From assembly GCA_027257055.1 (NCBI GenBank), contig JAPVLO010000276.1, forward strand, positions 930,001-994,000: 64,000 nt of DNA, written 5' to 3'. The notes under the pieces are model-generated. The model was not told where the DNA came from. It worked only from the letters and a program-made list of their open reading frames with translations, and made no database searches. Within the stretch, counting starts at the first letter, position 1, and every line of letters starts with the position of its first letter. The translations under genes and the position numbers were made by a program. The DNA is from Cephalopachus bancanus (taxonomy: Eukaryota > Chordata > Mammalia > Primates > Tarsiidae). Shown here piece by piece: positions 35,050 through 46,520 of this stretch.

Positions 35050-36080
35050 GATTTTTTTTTTTTTTTTGTAACCTCCTCTTCTCCTCCCACCGCTGGGTAC
35101 CTCTCTACCTCCCAATCCAGAACACCCTCATCACCACCGACCTGAGTGATGCAGAGCCTGTATTTTCAGGAGTCATGAGTTTCTGAAACCCCAGGACATT
35201 GGCAGTGTAATTAACATCCTTTCCCTGGGCTCAGGCCAAAACAGGCCTGCAGGCCCCTTCCTCAGTGATGAGAGAGGGGAAAAGATAATCCTGCCCGCCC
35301 CAAGAGGACTTAAATTAGAATGAATGAACAAAGATGTGCCACAGCCCTCAGAAAGACTCCCCACCTTGCTCCGGGCTCCTCAGCCAGCAGATGCACCTCT
35401 TCTGACCTCATTGGGTCACGGTTCCCTTGCCTGACATTTCGGGCCAGACGTCGACCAGTCCCGAGTCCACTTGGCAGCACCCCACACTTGATGCAAACAA
35501 GAGCCTGTTTGAAGCAAAAAAATCCTTCAGCAATTACCTGTAGAAACGGGATGAAGAGCGCTGGGAACAGAAAGAGGAATTCATTTATTTGTTCTTGGTG
35601 CTTTGAGTTAGTTTTCAAATTGTCCTTCTGTAGATAAAGGCATCTCTCCAGCAGCTCAGCCCCAGATCCCAGCAGCTAATCTGCATCCGGTGGATCAAAA
35701 TAGCCTCCAAACCAGATGGAGGCCAGGGCACACCGGGAAACAAGAACCGGTTCTAAGTGCTGAGAGTGGGGATTTAAATAGAGTCACGTGAAGCCTTTTT
35801 GGGATTTTTCTGGGACAAGGGGGTGGGGGAGGGGATGACAGGGATTTCCAGGACTAGGAAGAGGGAGGCTGGAGTTAGGGAAGGGAAGCGAGAGTTACTG
35901 GCACTTCCCCTATAATTTTCTTCAGAGCTTGAGTAGGAAGAGTTTTCCAGGGAGCCGAGGTGTTCCTATGACTGTGGCGGAGACCAGAGATTTTGCATGT
36001 TTCCCAGAGATAAATGATGCCCTGGAAAAGGCACGGGCCCTGCAGCTGAGCCTGGCTGTACATGGCACACAAGAACTCTG
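35050..36080. other. Unique-looking sequence, no gene
   Basis: TTTTTTTTTTTTTTTG at 35052-35068 belongs to the Alu target duplication. 35190-35215 has GGCAGTGTAATTAACATCC. No exon with splice support. Confidence 0.45.
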
Positions 36081-36084
36081 GATG

Positions 36085-36240
36085 AGATCATGTGCTCCCT
36101 TGATCCTCAGCTTCCTGGTCTGCAAATTGGGATTATTATATTCACCTCTTGGGGTTTTGGTGAGGATTAATATGAGGGATGTAAAGCCCTCAGTCCACCC
36201 CATGCCTGGCGTGTGAGGAACTCAACAAATGTTAGTTCCC
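36085..36240 (+). mobile_element. MIR SINE
   Basis: TCCTGGTCTGCAAATTGGG, CTCTTGGGGTTTTGGTGAGG and GGAACTCAACAAATGTTAG match forward MIR. Confidence 0.8.
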
Positions 36241-36394
36241 TAGCCCCACACCCCCTCCCAGGAACCCATCTCTGGGGAGGAGTCCTGGGGGCAAGGGTAG
36301 AACTCTGCCTGACATAAGAGTAGGGCTTCGGTCTGGGTCCTCAGCCCGTAGTCCTGACTCAGACTTCTGTCTCCTCTCTGTACTGGCCTGTCCC

Positions 36395-36530
36395 GTCCCT
36401 GGGACTGCACAGTCGTTTCCAGACCTGTTTCTGTCCGCTCAGCTCTGTGTCCCCAGGGTCAGGCACAGTGCCTGGAGCACAATCAGTACTCAGCACACAC
36501 CTGCTGATTGAATGACAGCGTGAATGAGTG
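36395..36530 (+). mobile_element. L2 LINE 3' end fragment
   Basis: CTCTGTGTCCCCAGGGTCAG, GGCACAGTGCCTGGAGCAC and GCTGATTGAATGACAGCG resemble the sense L2 3' terminus. Confidence 0.65.
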
Positions 36531-36534
36531 ATTC

Positions 36535-39500
36535 CATCAGTCCTTCCCTGTGACTGGAAGAGGACAGATGCAGGCAGAAGCCCAGACTCCGACCGCAGCC
36601 AACAACAAGGATTTGGAACAGAGGAAGTGACCATGATGTTGCATTAGCGGACCTTGGAAAAGCACGCCTATGCATGGCTTCCCCAGCCCCAGACCTGTCC
36701 GAGGCCCTGGCTTAGGGTCACTCAGAGTAGAGCAGAAGCCAACCTGTCTGGTTCCAGGTCATTTCTTCTGTGTTAACCCACTCTCCTCAGGAAGGCCACA
36801 GTCCTTCTCCACCTCCCACATTCTAGGCACCCTGGGGTGGGAGTTGTTTGTTGGCACCTGCAGTCTTAGCACTAGGTCCTCTTGTCCTCTTGCCTCTAAT
36901 AGACCCCTGGAGAGGTGACCCTTCAATTCCTTCAGTCCTCAGGATGCAGGCGTGTACAGGGTACAGGGAAGGCCCTTCAAGCCTTTGGTTTCCCTAGAAA
37001 GTTCTTGATATGAGTGCTTAATTTCTTGTGAGCTGGGGACAATGACAAAGAAGAAATGGGAAGTGAAGGCAGGTGGGAGCTCGGGAAGAGCAAGTTCAGG
37101 GCAGGGGTGGCAGCCAAGAGGACCGCTGCGTTCTCCCTCCTGGCACTACCCAGGCCACCCTCACAGCTGGATGACCCCGTTGACCTGAGGACGCAGGCCA
37201 GCCACATCCAGGTGCCCACTGCTTTGCCCCACCCTCCCAATCAGGCAAACGGAAGGGATGCTGGAAAAAGCAGCAGTCCTAACTAGTGTACGTTTTATTT
37301 CTACTTTGTGATTTGGGATCTGTAGCATCCAAAATTTTTCCAATGAGTCACTTTGAAAACTGAGAATAGAAAGTAGCAGAAAGCTCCAGGTGAAACACCT
37401 GCCTCAGCACACTCAGTCTCTAAACGGAGAAGCATTCTGCCAATCCAATGCCTGGTATACAGCATGGTGATGATCTGGCTTGGGGTCGGCCCTCCTCACT
37501 TGAGGTGGGAATAGAGACTTAATAAGAAGCTCTGTGTCTCATGCGTCCAGCACAAGGGCAGGCAGAAAAATGGCAGAGAGGGTGGGTTGGGGCAGGTGCT
37601 GTAACCCTAGACAGTTCTTGCTGGTCTTGGGAGGGTCCTGGAGCCCAGCTCCAGTTGCAGCCACAGCAAGGAGCGGACACAAATATGGCCTGTCTGAGGC
37701 TAGCCCTTCCTGCCCTCCCTACCTGGGGCCTGCGCAACTGCTTCCCTCTACCCAGCTCTCCTGGCGGCCGGCTGCCCTCAAGGCTCTGACCTGACCTCCC
37801 ACCTCCCACTCGAATGTTTATCTACCCGGCCAGTCTCCGGGGACAGCCAGAACTTAATGAACTACCAAGTTGCCAAGGCTGCCTTTGATCCCAGCAGTTC
37901 AGCGGAGGAAATCGATACCATTAATGGAGAAAATCTGGGTTGTGATGTGAAGATTTGGGATGGGCCTTGTGACCATGTGACTGCCTGCCCACCTGCTGGG
38001 GACAGAGCTGAGCTGGCACAGCGGGAATCTGTGCCGCAGTAATGCCTGTCTCCCAGGATGGAGCCATGCCTGGGAACTGAGAGGGGCAATCAGGACCTCA
38101 GGGCGGTCCCAGACCAGGATGGGATGAGGTTTGAGAGCAGAAAGATAAGCCTGCAAAGGCTCAGAAATGCCAGAAAGAAGTCAGTGCAGCACGCACAGTT
38201 TAAGGCTCTGGGGAAGGGAGACGGGACAGAAGAGAGGAAGATGGGAAGGGTTGGGTTGGCAGCAGAAAGCCAAAGGGAGCCAAAGGGAAAACACTGACGG
38301 TGGGCAGCCCAGGGACAGGAGCAGCCAGGGACATGAGCTGGTGAGCTTCAGTCAGGGCTGTGGCTTCAGCAGGCTACACGCTGCTGAGCAGTGAGCCTGA
38401 GAAGCCAGCTGGAAGCCAATGAGGAGTTTCAAAACGGATGGATCACAGTAGGTGGCACGTGGGGGTCGACAGGGGAAGGAGGAGCCTGAGCACCATCCAG
38501 CAGCCCTGAGAAAAGGGAGCCATGGCAGAGGGCACCCCCATGCAGTCCTGTCTCGCTCACCCCTCCCAGTGCCTGGCTCACCACACTTGGCTGATGCTTT
38601 CTGTCATAGTCAAATGTCCCCCACCCACAGGCAGGACCAGGGTAGGGACTCAGTCAATATTTGCATCAGCACCAGCTGGCTCTGTTTTGCCAGGCGCTGT
38701 GTTCCTGTCTCCCGGGCTCTGTGCCTCCCTGCTCCCTCCTCCCCGGCGCTCAGCACAGTGATGACAAGGCCCGCAAATCGCTCCGTGTACATCCACTGTA
38801 CATCTCGTGGCAGGCTGTCTGTGTAGCTAGCCTCTGCCCCACCTGGACCACTCCACTGGACACCCTAGGGTTCCTGGCTCCTTGGAGGCCAGCACAGCAA
38901 AGGCTTCTCTACGTGAGCCCCCTGTGGGCTCAGGCTGGGGTGCAGCTGCTCCGCGCTCACCTGATTCCCAGGTTAGGCCCTAGAAGCACACACAGGGAGG
39001 GAGCCTGTGAAGATTCATAGCAGAAATGGCCTGCACAGACTGCACCCTGGTCCTCTCTGTGCCTGCCTCTCTGCCTGAACTCATCTCCCAGGTCCTGAGT
39101 TTCCTGATCTAGAAAATACAGAGTGCCCTGCCCACCTCAAGGACTCGATGGAATACTTGAACAAGGATACAGATGTGAAATACTGCAGAAGGTGCTAGAT
39201 ACACCCAATTATTTGTTTCACGTGCACACACTTCACCTGGCTTCTTATTCAGATGGCGCTATAAGGAACTCCTTCCTGGCTGGAATGACCCTGGATGCTC
39301 TGTGAGAGGCACCCTCTGATTCTGAGGGCATTTATGGAGCAGGGTGGGAACAGAGTGACGTCATAGGAGGAGACATCACAAACAAAGACATGTGTGAAAT
39401 TGCTCTCAGGGTGAAGTTTGATGGCTCCAGTTTGGAAAAACAAATGCTCTAGCCTTGCCCAGTGTGTCTCCAGAGTTGCAGGTATCCAGCCTTTGATGGA

Positions 39501-39865
39501 GGTTGGTGTCCCAGTCAGGGGGGGTAGATGTAAAAATAGCAAGGGGACTGGTTATATGCTCAATGTTCTTGACCCTGTCAGGGGTAAGGTCAAAGAACAG
39601 GGTCCTTCTGTCCCTCCTCAGACCCTCTGCCAACTGGGTCTGGCCGCCCTCTAGTCTGTAGGTATCCTCAAGCCAGGCTACAGCTACAGCCAGAACACCC
39701 AGGTGGAACTCTACCTGGTCCTTTGCAGGCGGGCGGCTCTCACACCTGGGATAGGCGAGGCGCGAGCTCCGTGTTCTGACACACCCTGACACCAGCCCCT
39801 GGACAAGTCTGGGTATGCAAATGATCACCCTCCTTCACGGGTTTTCTCCCATTCTAATCTGTGGT
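36535..39865. other. 3.3 kb of GC-moderate sequence without a gene or classified repeat
   Basis: Many overlapping ORFs on both strands (up to 140 codons, 39406-39828) reflect low stop density. 37810-37960 has a conserved-like look (CTGCCTTTGATCCCAGC, GAAATCGATACCATTAATGG). No splice-supported exon was found. Confidence 0.45.
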
Positions 39866-39878
39866 GAGGCCCCTTTCT

Positions 39879-40161
39879 TTTTTTTTTTGAGTTGGAGTCT
39901 CACTCTGTCGCCCAGACTGGAGTGCAGTGGCCGCTCCTGGCCACCGCAGCCTCGACCTGCTGGGCTCCAGCGATTCTTCCGCCTCAGCCTTCTGAGTAGC
40001 CAGAATTACAGGCATGCGCTACCACGCCCAGCTGATTTTTTTATTTATTGTAGAGATGAGGTCTTGCTGCCCAGGCAAGTCTTAAACCCGCGGGCTCAGG
40101 CAATCCACTCACCTCAGCCTCCCAAAGGCGCAGGATTACAGGCTGAGCCACCGAGCCCGGC
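39879..40161 (-). mobile_element. Alu SINE, young lineage-specific copy
   Basis: Poly-T, GAGTTGGAGTCTCACTCTG, ending GAGCCCGGC. Perfect duplication AGGCCCCTTTCT on both sides (39867-39878 and 40163-40174). Confidence 0.95.
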
Positions 40162-40174
40162 TAGGCCCCTTTCT

Positions 40175-41035
40175 AATAAGTGAGATCTACTGTCCCCCTC
40201 CCCCATGGGGGAGAAACAGGGGCAGGTGTTCAGAAACCGGAGCCAGAGAGCTGTTCTCAGCAGAGGCAGGACAGGGGTCTGATGTCAGGAAAGCATCCCA
40301 GCCAAGGGGGTTCGTGCCAAGGGGACTTAGCAGAGGCAAGTCTTGGCAGGGCCATTTGCTCAAGAACCAGGAACAAGTAGACTTGGTGTCCTTCCCAGCT
40401 CTGACCCAGGAAAGAACTCCCTTGGGGTTTCTAGTCAAACCCCAACTCCTGGCCTTCTGGAGGTCCAGGACAAAGCAATGGCCAGGGAGCAGAGCCTTGT
40501 GCAGCACCCATAGCCAATGTCCCCTCAGTGGCAAAGGCAGCCTCTGTGTCCTCCACCCAGGCTTTCTGGGCTTCTGGGACTCTCAGCTGTAGCTAGGGCC
40601 AGGGACTCTCCTTTTTCCAATATCGCATTGAGAAGGCAAAAGGTTTTGGAAGATGCCATTTTCCCATGGTTAGCCACCAGAATCAGGATGGACCCATGGC
40701 CAGAGTGGGGACATCAACCCCGGGGGCGTTGCCACACCAAGGCTGGCAGGATCTTTCACTTCATTCATTGCATACCTCTCATCTCATGGACCGGAGGAGC
40801 AGATGTGCCCAAGAGCACGTGGCTGGCAGGGACAACACCAGACTCCAACGGGAGCCCAGCATGTCCCCAGCCTCCTCCCTACTAGAGGCCCCTCTTCTTG
40901 CCTCTCCCTCGGGGTCCTGGGTTGGGACCTGCAAAGACTGAGGGCCAAGGGCTGACTGGCTCCATGAGATGCTTCCCAGGAAACGTGACTCTCAGAGGGG
41001 TGGGAGAGCTTCCCCACTCCCGTGACAAGACTAGC
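40175..41035. other. Unique-looking sequence, no gene
   Basis: ORFs of 115-122 codons on both strands overlap and lack family features. Confidence 0.45.
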
Positions 41036-41044
41036 AGAGGAATC

Positions 41045-41150
41045 GCTTCAAGCCTCAGTTTCCCCATCTGGAAAATGAGTATGCTATATTGACTTCCCAG
41101 ATTCATTGTAAGGATAAACAATGGCCCACACAGAGCGTGTGTAGCAAGGT
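41045..41150 (+). mobile_element. MIR SINE fragment
   Basis: AGCCTCAGTTTCCCCATCTG, GAAAATGAGTATGCTATATTG and CATTGTAAGGATAAACAATG match the MIR 3' half. Confidence 0.78.
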
Positions 41151-41154
41151 GTGT

Positions 41155-41795
41155 GACTCCTACAGACACCCCCGTTGTCCTCTTTCCCTCTTTCCTCCTC
41201 TCTGTTCCCTTTCTGGACTTCAGTTTCCTGAGCTATAAAAGGAAGTTTCCAAAACTGTATCAAAAGAAGTACATGAAAATAGTCTCTATTGTATGTATGA
41301 CCACCATCTCCAACCCCCAATTCCATTTTAAAATTTCTGGTGACTCGCTGGAGCGAGCACACGCACTCTGTACAACGCCTCTTCACCACACACACTCACA
41401 AAGACGCACCGGGCATGCTGACGCTGCATCACAAAATAGAATCTCAGCCCTAGTGACACGTGCCCTGTGAATATAGTATTCTGAGGTTTTCAGGGACAGT
41501 TCTGATATATGCCTGTTTGACATCCAAACTGTGACATTTTTAGAATGAAAGTGTTGCCAGGACAACAAGTATAAACTAGGAATGCCCTGGGAATCCTATG
41601 AATACACATTAGGAGCTCCATCTCTTAGATCTCTTAGGGTAAATAAGGCTTCCTCCCCCATGCCCCTGCCTGGAAGGCTTATGATCCTTGGGCCTCAGCT
41701 CTGGGAGGACTTGTGAGCAGCCGGGCCGGGCTTCCTGCTCCAACTCAGATCATCTCCACACCTAATGCGGTCTTCTCTCTTCACAACTGACTGCT
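41155..41795. other. Unique-looking sequence, no gene
   Basis: Nothing recognised apart from a CACAC patch near 41387. Confidence 0.4.
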
Positions 41796-41814
41796 GCCCC
41801 CACATCACCCATTT

Positions 41815-41910
41815 GCCTCTCTGTCTCTCACCATCAGGAACCTGGGGATAGGAATCCCCATACCTAACACTGCCTAGCATATAGTAGATGCTCAATAAAT
41901 GCATATGGGA
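41815..41910 (+). mobile_element. L2 LINE 3' end fragment
   Basis: CCTAACACTGCCTAGCATAT followed by AGTAGATGCTCAATAAATGC fits the sense L2/MIR 3' end. Confidence 0.6.
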
Positions 41911-42712
41911 AGAAATAACAGATATATACCCCACCTAGAAACGGAAACCTAGGCAGAGAATAGGGGGTTAATGCAACTCTTGGTGGAGCTGGAAGAAGTC
42001 AGCTTAGCAATAAAAAAGAGAGTTGTTTCCTACCAGGCAAGCCAGAGCAGGCTTCTTCTGCCACCTCCCCTCCACCCCCCATGCACACATCTCTGCGAAT
42101 GGCACCTGGTGGTTGGCCAGGGAGCTGACATCTTTACGCCTGCAGGTGACAGGCCGAGAGGACAGTTAGTGCTTTGTTGAAAAGCTTTCAGAGCTGGAGT
42201 CTCTGCACCCAGAAGAGGGAATGCAATTCAGAGCCCTGCTCTGGCCACCCCCTCCCCAGACACAGTATATACCAGTCATGGTATCCAGAGTGGCTCCCCT
42301 GTGCAGTGTAGCTGACTGCCTGGGTGCCATCACTTGTCACTTGACAATAGAGAAGGATGTTTCTCTATTTTTCAGCTCAGATGAGCTTTGGAAGACGCTA
42401 TCTGGCTGTGATATAAATCCATTGAGAAAGCCCTGGAGGGAGCCCCTGCAAAGCCCTAAATTGGACACTAAAAACAGATAAAAGCCGTTGGTTTAAAGGC
42501 TTTATGTGAGCTCCATTTGGGGGAAGGAATGAAAACAGGGATTTAGTTTGTCCTCTCTTACCAACACACTTTGGGCAGCTGTGGCTTGAGATTTTAGATA
42601 TTTTGTGTCCCTGTTGCATGGATCTGAGTGGCCAATGAGCTGGGGCTGAAGGGGAGGGCCTAGAACTCAGACAGCCTCAAAGGAGCCCTGCTTCCCTGGC
42701 TTCTCCGCCGCC

Positions 42713-42823
42713 ATGTCTCACAACCCTGCTTTGAAGGAGAAGTACAGATCTCAGTACTTGACTGAAGTGGTGAATCCTAGCTCTGCCCAGCTGAATAGCT
42801 GCCCCCAGGAGTACCAGGTCCAG
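42713..42823 (+). CDS. Candidate first coding exon
   Basis: This is the best-supported part of the spliced model. It has 37 codons from the Kozak-type ATG and phase 0 at the donor. If read through instead of spliced, the frame stops eight codons later (TGA at 42843-42845). The upstream 60 bases contain a short GC-rich leader (CTTCTCCGCCGCC) without a clear TATA box. Residue composition is mixed and globular-like, rich in N, S, Q, E and K, unlike the proline/serine/arginine noise of the GC-rich ORFs elsewhere in the window. Confidence 0.35.
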
Positions 42824-44731
42824 GTTAGTGGCACTCTCTTAGGATGAGTGGGTCAAGCCCTCACCCTGCTGTTTCTGTTACCCAAGGCTCTAGTTTCCCC
42901 CGACTCAGTTGGTGGAGTGGCATGTTAACCCACAAGACACAGTTACCTGCCCAGACCTCACCTTCCCTTACACCTCTGTCTTTCTTGGCCACTACCTGTA
43001 GCCAGAAAACTTGGAGCATGGGAAGACGAAAAGGCCAAATGAAAATCCCAGAAGGGACACAACACACAGCACACAGGGCTACTCAGTGTGTCCAGGGGCA
43101 ACATGGCAATTCTGTAGTCCCTCTTTAGGGTAAATAATAAAATTACAGCTACTCCTATCAAAATGATAGATCATCACTTGCTCAAAATATTGCCTTGGGG
43201 GTAGGAAGGGTAATGCCAATCTTATTCTAACTCAGTGGTTCTCGATCACACATCAGTGTTACCCAGGAGGCTTTTTAAAACCGCAATGTCAACTGGGCAC
43301 AGTGGCTTAGCACTTTGAGAGGCCAAAACAGGAAGATTGCTTGAGCCCAGGAGTTTGACACCAACCAGCCTGGGCAACATGGCAAGACCTCGTCTCTACT
43401 CAAAATCAAAAAATTAGCCAGGTGTGGTGGCATGCACCTGTAGTCCCAGCTACTTGGGAGGCTAAGGCAGAAAGATCACCTGAGCCCAGGACATCAAGGC
43501 TGTCGTAAGCTGTGATCATGCCACTTCACTCCAGCCTGGGCAAGATTCCCAACTCAAAAACAAACAAACAAACAAACAAAAACAAAAAAACTCAAGTGTC
43601 CAGGTCACATCCAGACCAATTAAATCAGAATCTCAGAGCATCCACATTTTTCAAATTGATTCCATTGTTTTTTGCGTGATTGCACTGTTCTCATGGGTTA
43701 GGCCTATTAATGAACATATGGAGACTGGGGGTCAAGGGTTCTAATCTTTTCCAAACCCCTTACTCCTACCCTTTGATGGAGACCTGAAGTGGGAGGGACT
43801 AGAAGGATGACTGGAGATGCAGGTCTTTAAGAATACCACCCTTTCCTTCCTGTTCGGCGTGGTGAGCCTGATTCTGGAATGGTCTGCCTCAGGATGTTCA
43901 GGATATGAAAGAAAATGGGGGCCTAGGGTCCTGTCAGAGCTGGGAGGCACGTTAGAAGTCATAAAGGGCAACTATCCCTCTGATTTAAGGGCACGATGGA
44001 GAGTAAGGGTGTGACCTGACCAGGGTCACTGAGCACATGTCTGAGTCTTAGGTTCTAGTCTTTATTCAGTAGTGCCGATCTGGGGGCTTCCAGTTCCATC
44101 GGACTTCTCACTCTTCCACTGAATGGTGGGAACCCAGGACAGCTGAACTTTTTGGCTTCTGGCAACCCCTCCATGAAAGCACATTCCCCAAACGGGGAGG
44201 GGAGGAGGAGTCATAGCGCCGTGCTGAATAGTCTGGTCTGGAGTCCTGACTCTGCCATTAAGAAGCACTGTGGCCTTAAAGGCCATCAGCCTCTCTGTGA
44301 GCTTCTGTCCTACTCATTTAGACGACCAAAAACCTGCTGTCATGCAAGGTTGGTAGGTAATGGCTAAAGAGATCAAGAGTGTAGAGTGCCACAGCCATAC
44401 TAAGTGTTTAGCTAAAGTTACTTTCTACCCCTCCTCTTTCTCCTAGTCTTTTCCTAGAATCAAGATGATGTTCTCTTCCAACAGGATCATGGCCCTCAGC
44501 CCCTGGAGGTTGCATTAGCCTGGGCCGAGTGTGGTAAGTTTGTCCCCAAAGTAGATGGGATGGGAGCTTAGGGACTTTGCTCCTTCCCCCGAGGTAACCT
44601 CTTTTGTTACAGTAGAAAGGGTAGGTCAGGGTGCTTTGGTTTTCTTAGAAGCATTCCCAAGAGGACAAGCCTCTGGGCAGCCCCAGAGGTGGCATCCTTC
44701 ATGGCCGCTGACCTACCTGGCCTGGAAATAA
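42713..44731 (+). CDS. Candidate three-exon gene for a small uncharacterised protein
   Basis: I do not recognise this protein; this is a proposed model. An ATG at 42713 sits in a strong Kozak context (GCCGCCATG) and opens a 37-codon exon (42713-42823) beginning [15 protein letters not shown] and ending CPQEYQVQ, followed by a usable donor (CAG then GTTAGT). A second exon, 44485-44533, has a pyrimidine-rich acceptor (TTCTCTTCCAACAG) and a strong donor (GTG then GTAAGT), and continues the frame as [17 protein letters not shown] possible last exon starts at 44649 after TTTGGTTTTCTTAG and runs in frame to a TAA at 44729-44731, giving about 80 residues. The protein would be soluble, with no signal peptide, membrane segment or known domain that I can see. 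The reading frame stays open across both junctions, but the exons are short enough for this to be chance. An Alu and MER5 lie in the first intron. The third exon is the weakest part. Confidence 0.33.
43230..43670 (+). mobile_element. MER5-like hAT MITE, split by an Alu
   Basis: Left: CTCAGTGGTTCTCGATCAC ... GAGGCTTTTTAAAACCGC. Right (43591-43670): AACTCAAGTGTCCAGGTC, CCAATTAAATCAGAATCTC, in MER5 order around the Alu at 43291-43590. Confidence 0.72.
43291..43590 (+). mobile_element. Alu SINE inside a MER5 copy
   Basis: Starts AACTGGGCACAGTGGCTTAG with a small deletion in the left arm and ends in (CAAA)n. Sits at a TTTTTAAAA site of a MER5-like element; a diverged duplication beginning AAAAC is visible. 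Confidence 0.92.
44230..44345 (+). mobile_element. MIR SINE fragment
   Basis: GGTCTGGAGTCCTGACTCTG, then AAGAAGCACTGTGGCC and GCCTCTCTGTGAGCTTC, fit the MIR core. Confidence 0.6.
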
Positions 44732-45964
44732 GTGAACTAAGTAACTAATTCTTCAATAATTACCAGTTGAGTGCCTACTCTGTGCCAGGGATAAAGGAGT
44801 GGCAAGACAGACATGGTTCTTACTCTGGTGATGTTTGCAGGTGAAGACAGATTTTAGACAAGGGATTTCAGGTCAGTAGAGGCTATCATCCGACTTTTTT
44901 TGTCCTCTCGTGTTTACATAAGACAATTAGGAGTTGGGACCTTTGTGGAGGTGATTGGGCTATGAGAACAGAGCCCTCATAAATAGGATTACCACTCTTA
45001 TACACAAAACCCTAGAGGCCTTCCTCCTTCCACCACATGAGGACACAGCAAGAAAGAGCCGTCTAGGAACCAGGAAATGGGTGTCCTCACCACATTGAAT
45101 CTGCTGGCACCTTGATCCTGGAATTCCCGGTCTCCAGAATGGCGAGATAAAAATTTCTGTTGTTTATAAGTCCCTCAGTCGATGGCATTTTGGTATAGCA
45201 GCCCAACCAGACCAAGACAGAGGACTGGTACCTAGAAGTGGGAGTGCTGCTATAACAAATATCTAAAGTGCGGAGACCACTTTGAAACCGAAAAGATACT
45301 GGAAGCATTTTGAGGTATGTACTAGCAAAAGCCTACATTATCATAAATGTATCATGAAGGGTGATGCTGGTGAGAACTCTGAAGAAGAGAAGTTACAACC
45401 AAAATGCTGGTAGAAACAGGGACCATTCTGATGAGGTCTTAGAAATGAAGACTACAAAGTATGGCAATTAAGTTTGTGAACTTGCCGCTGTGTGATTATG
45501 TTGACAGCACTGTACAAAGAACTCAGTAAGGTTCCATAACCCTGGTGTATCAGTGTCTCACAGATGTGTTTGTGTCAATGTATGATGGTGTCTTGCTGAG
45601 TGGCTGTCCATTATTATTGTTGCATGTTTTTGTGTGCCATTGCGAGAATATCAGAACTTGAAATAGAGCAGCAAACAAACATTAAATTTCTTGTTAAACT
45701 TAGCAAGAGTGGAAGTGAAATCAGATACACATTAGTCCAAGTTTATGGAGATAATGCCATGAAGAAAATGGCAGTGTACAAGTGAATTAAACATTTTTCT
45801 GAGGGAAGAGAATGCGTCACTGATGAAGAGAGGTTAGAATAGCCAGCAACAAACAGAACTGATAAAAATACTGCAAAAGTTCGTTGAATTGTGCATCAAA
45901 ATCATCAGCTGACTTTGAGAAGCATAGCAGACCAGATAATCATCAATAGAGAAACAAGAACATC

Positions 45965-46253
45965 TTTTTTTTTTTTGAGTTGGAGTCTCACTCTGTCGCC
46001 CAGACTGGAGTGCAGTGGCCACTCCCGGCCACTGCAGCCTCAACCTGCTGGGCTCCCGCGATCCTTCCGCCTCAACTTCCAAGTAGCTGGAACTACAGAC
46101 ACATGCTACCACACCCGGCTGATTTTTTTGATTTATTGTAGAGATGAGGCCTTGTCAAGTTGCCCGGGCAGGTCTCGAATCTGCGGGCTCAGGCAATCCA
46201 CTCACCTCAGCCTCCCAAAGCGCGGGATTACAGGCTGAGCCACCGAGCCCGGC
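45965..46253 (-). mobile_element. Alu SINE inside the mariner
   Basis: Reverse-oriented Alu of the lineage-specific type: poly-T at 45965-45976, then GAGTTGGAGTCTCACTCTG, ending GAGCCCGGC. It is flanked by the target-site duplication GAACATCTT (45958-45966 and 46259-46267), which joins the mariner sequence on both sides. This is the youngest layer of the nest. Confidence 0.95.
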
Positions 46254-46283
46254 TTCAGGAACATCTTAATTGAAAATCTTGAC

Positions 46284-46520
46284 ATGAGAAAGTTGTGTGC
46301 AAAAATGGTCCTGAAAGAGTTCTTGCATCACAGCAATGTACCAGCTCACACAGCACTGTCTGTGAGGGAGTTTTTAGCCAGTAAACAAATAACTGAATTG
46401 GAACAACCTCCCTACTCACCTGATCTGACCCCCAGTGACATTTTTCTTTACCTGAAGATAAAGGAAATATTGAAGGAAGACATTTTTATGACATTCAGGA
46501 CATCAAGGGTATTACGATGA
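46284..46520 (+). pseudogene. Mariner transposase C-terminal fragment
   Basis: This 78-codon remnant holds the end of the DDE/D-type catalytic domain. Seen directly: HSNVPAHTALSVREFL, then PPYSPDLTPSDIFLYLKIKE. In active mariner enzymes the first block contains an aspartate in the position occupied here by serine, so the copy is catalytically dead. The frame joins the upstream LDMRK-type segment directly to the HxNxPAHTA block, which places a deletion of the central domain between them. The reading frame closes soon after codon 78, whereas the family continues further. Confidence 0.75.
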
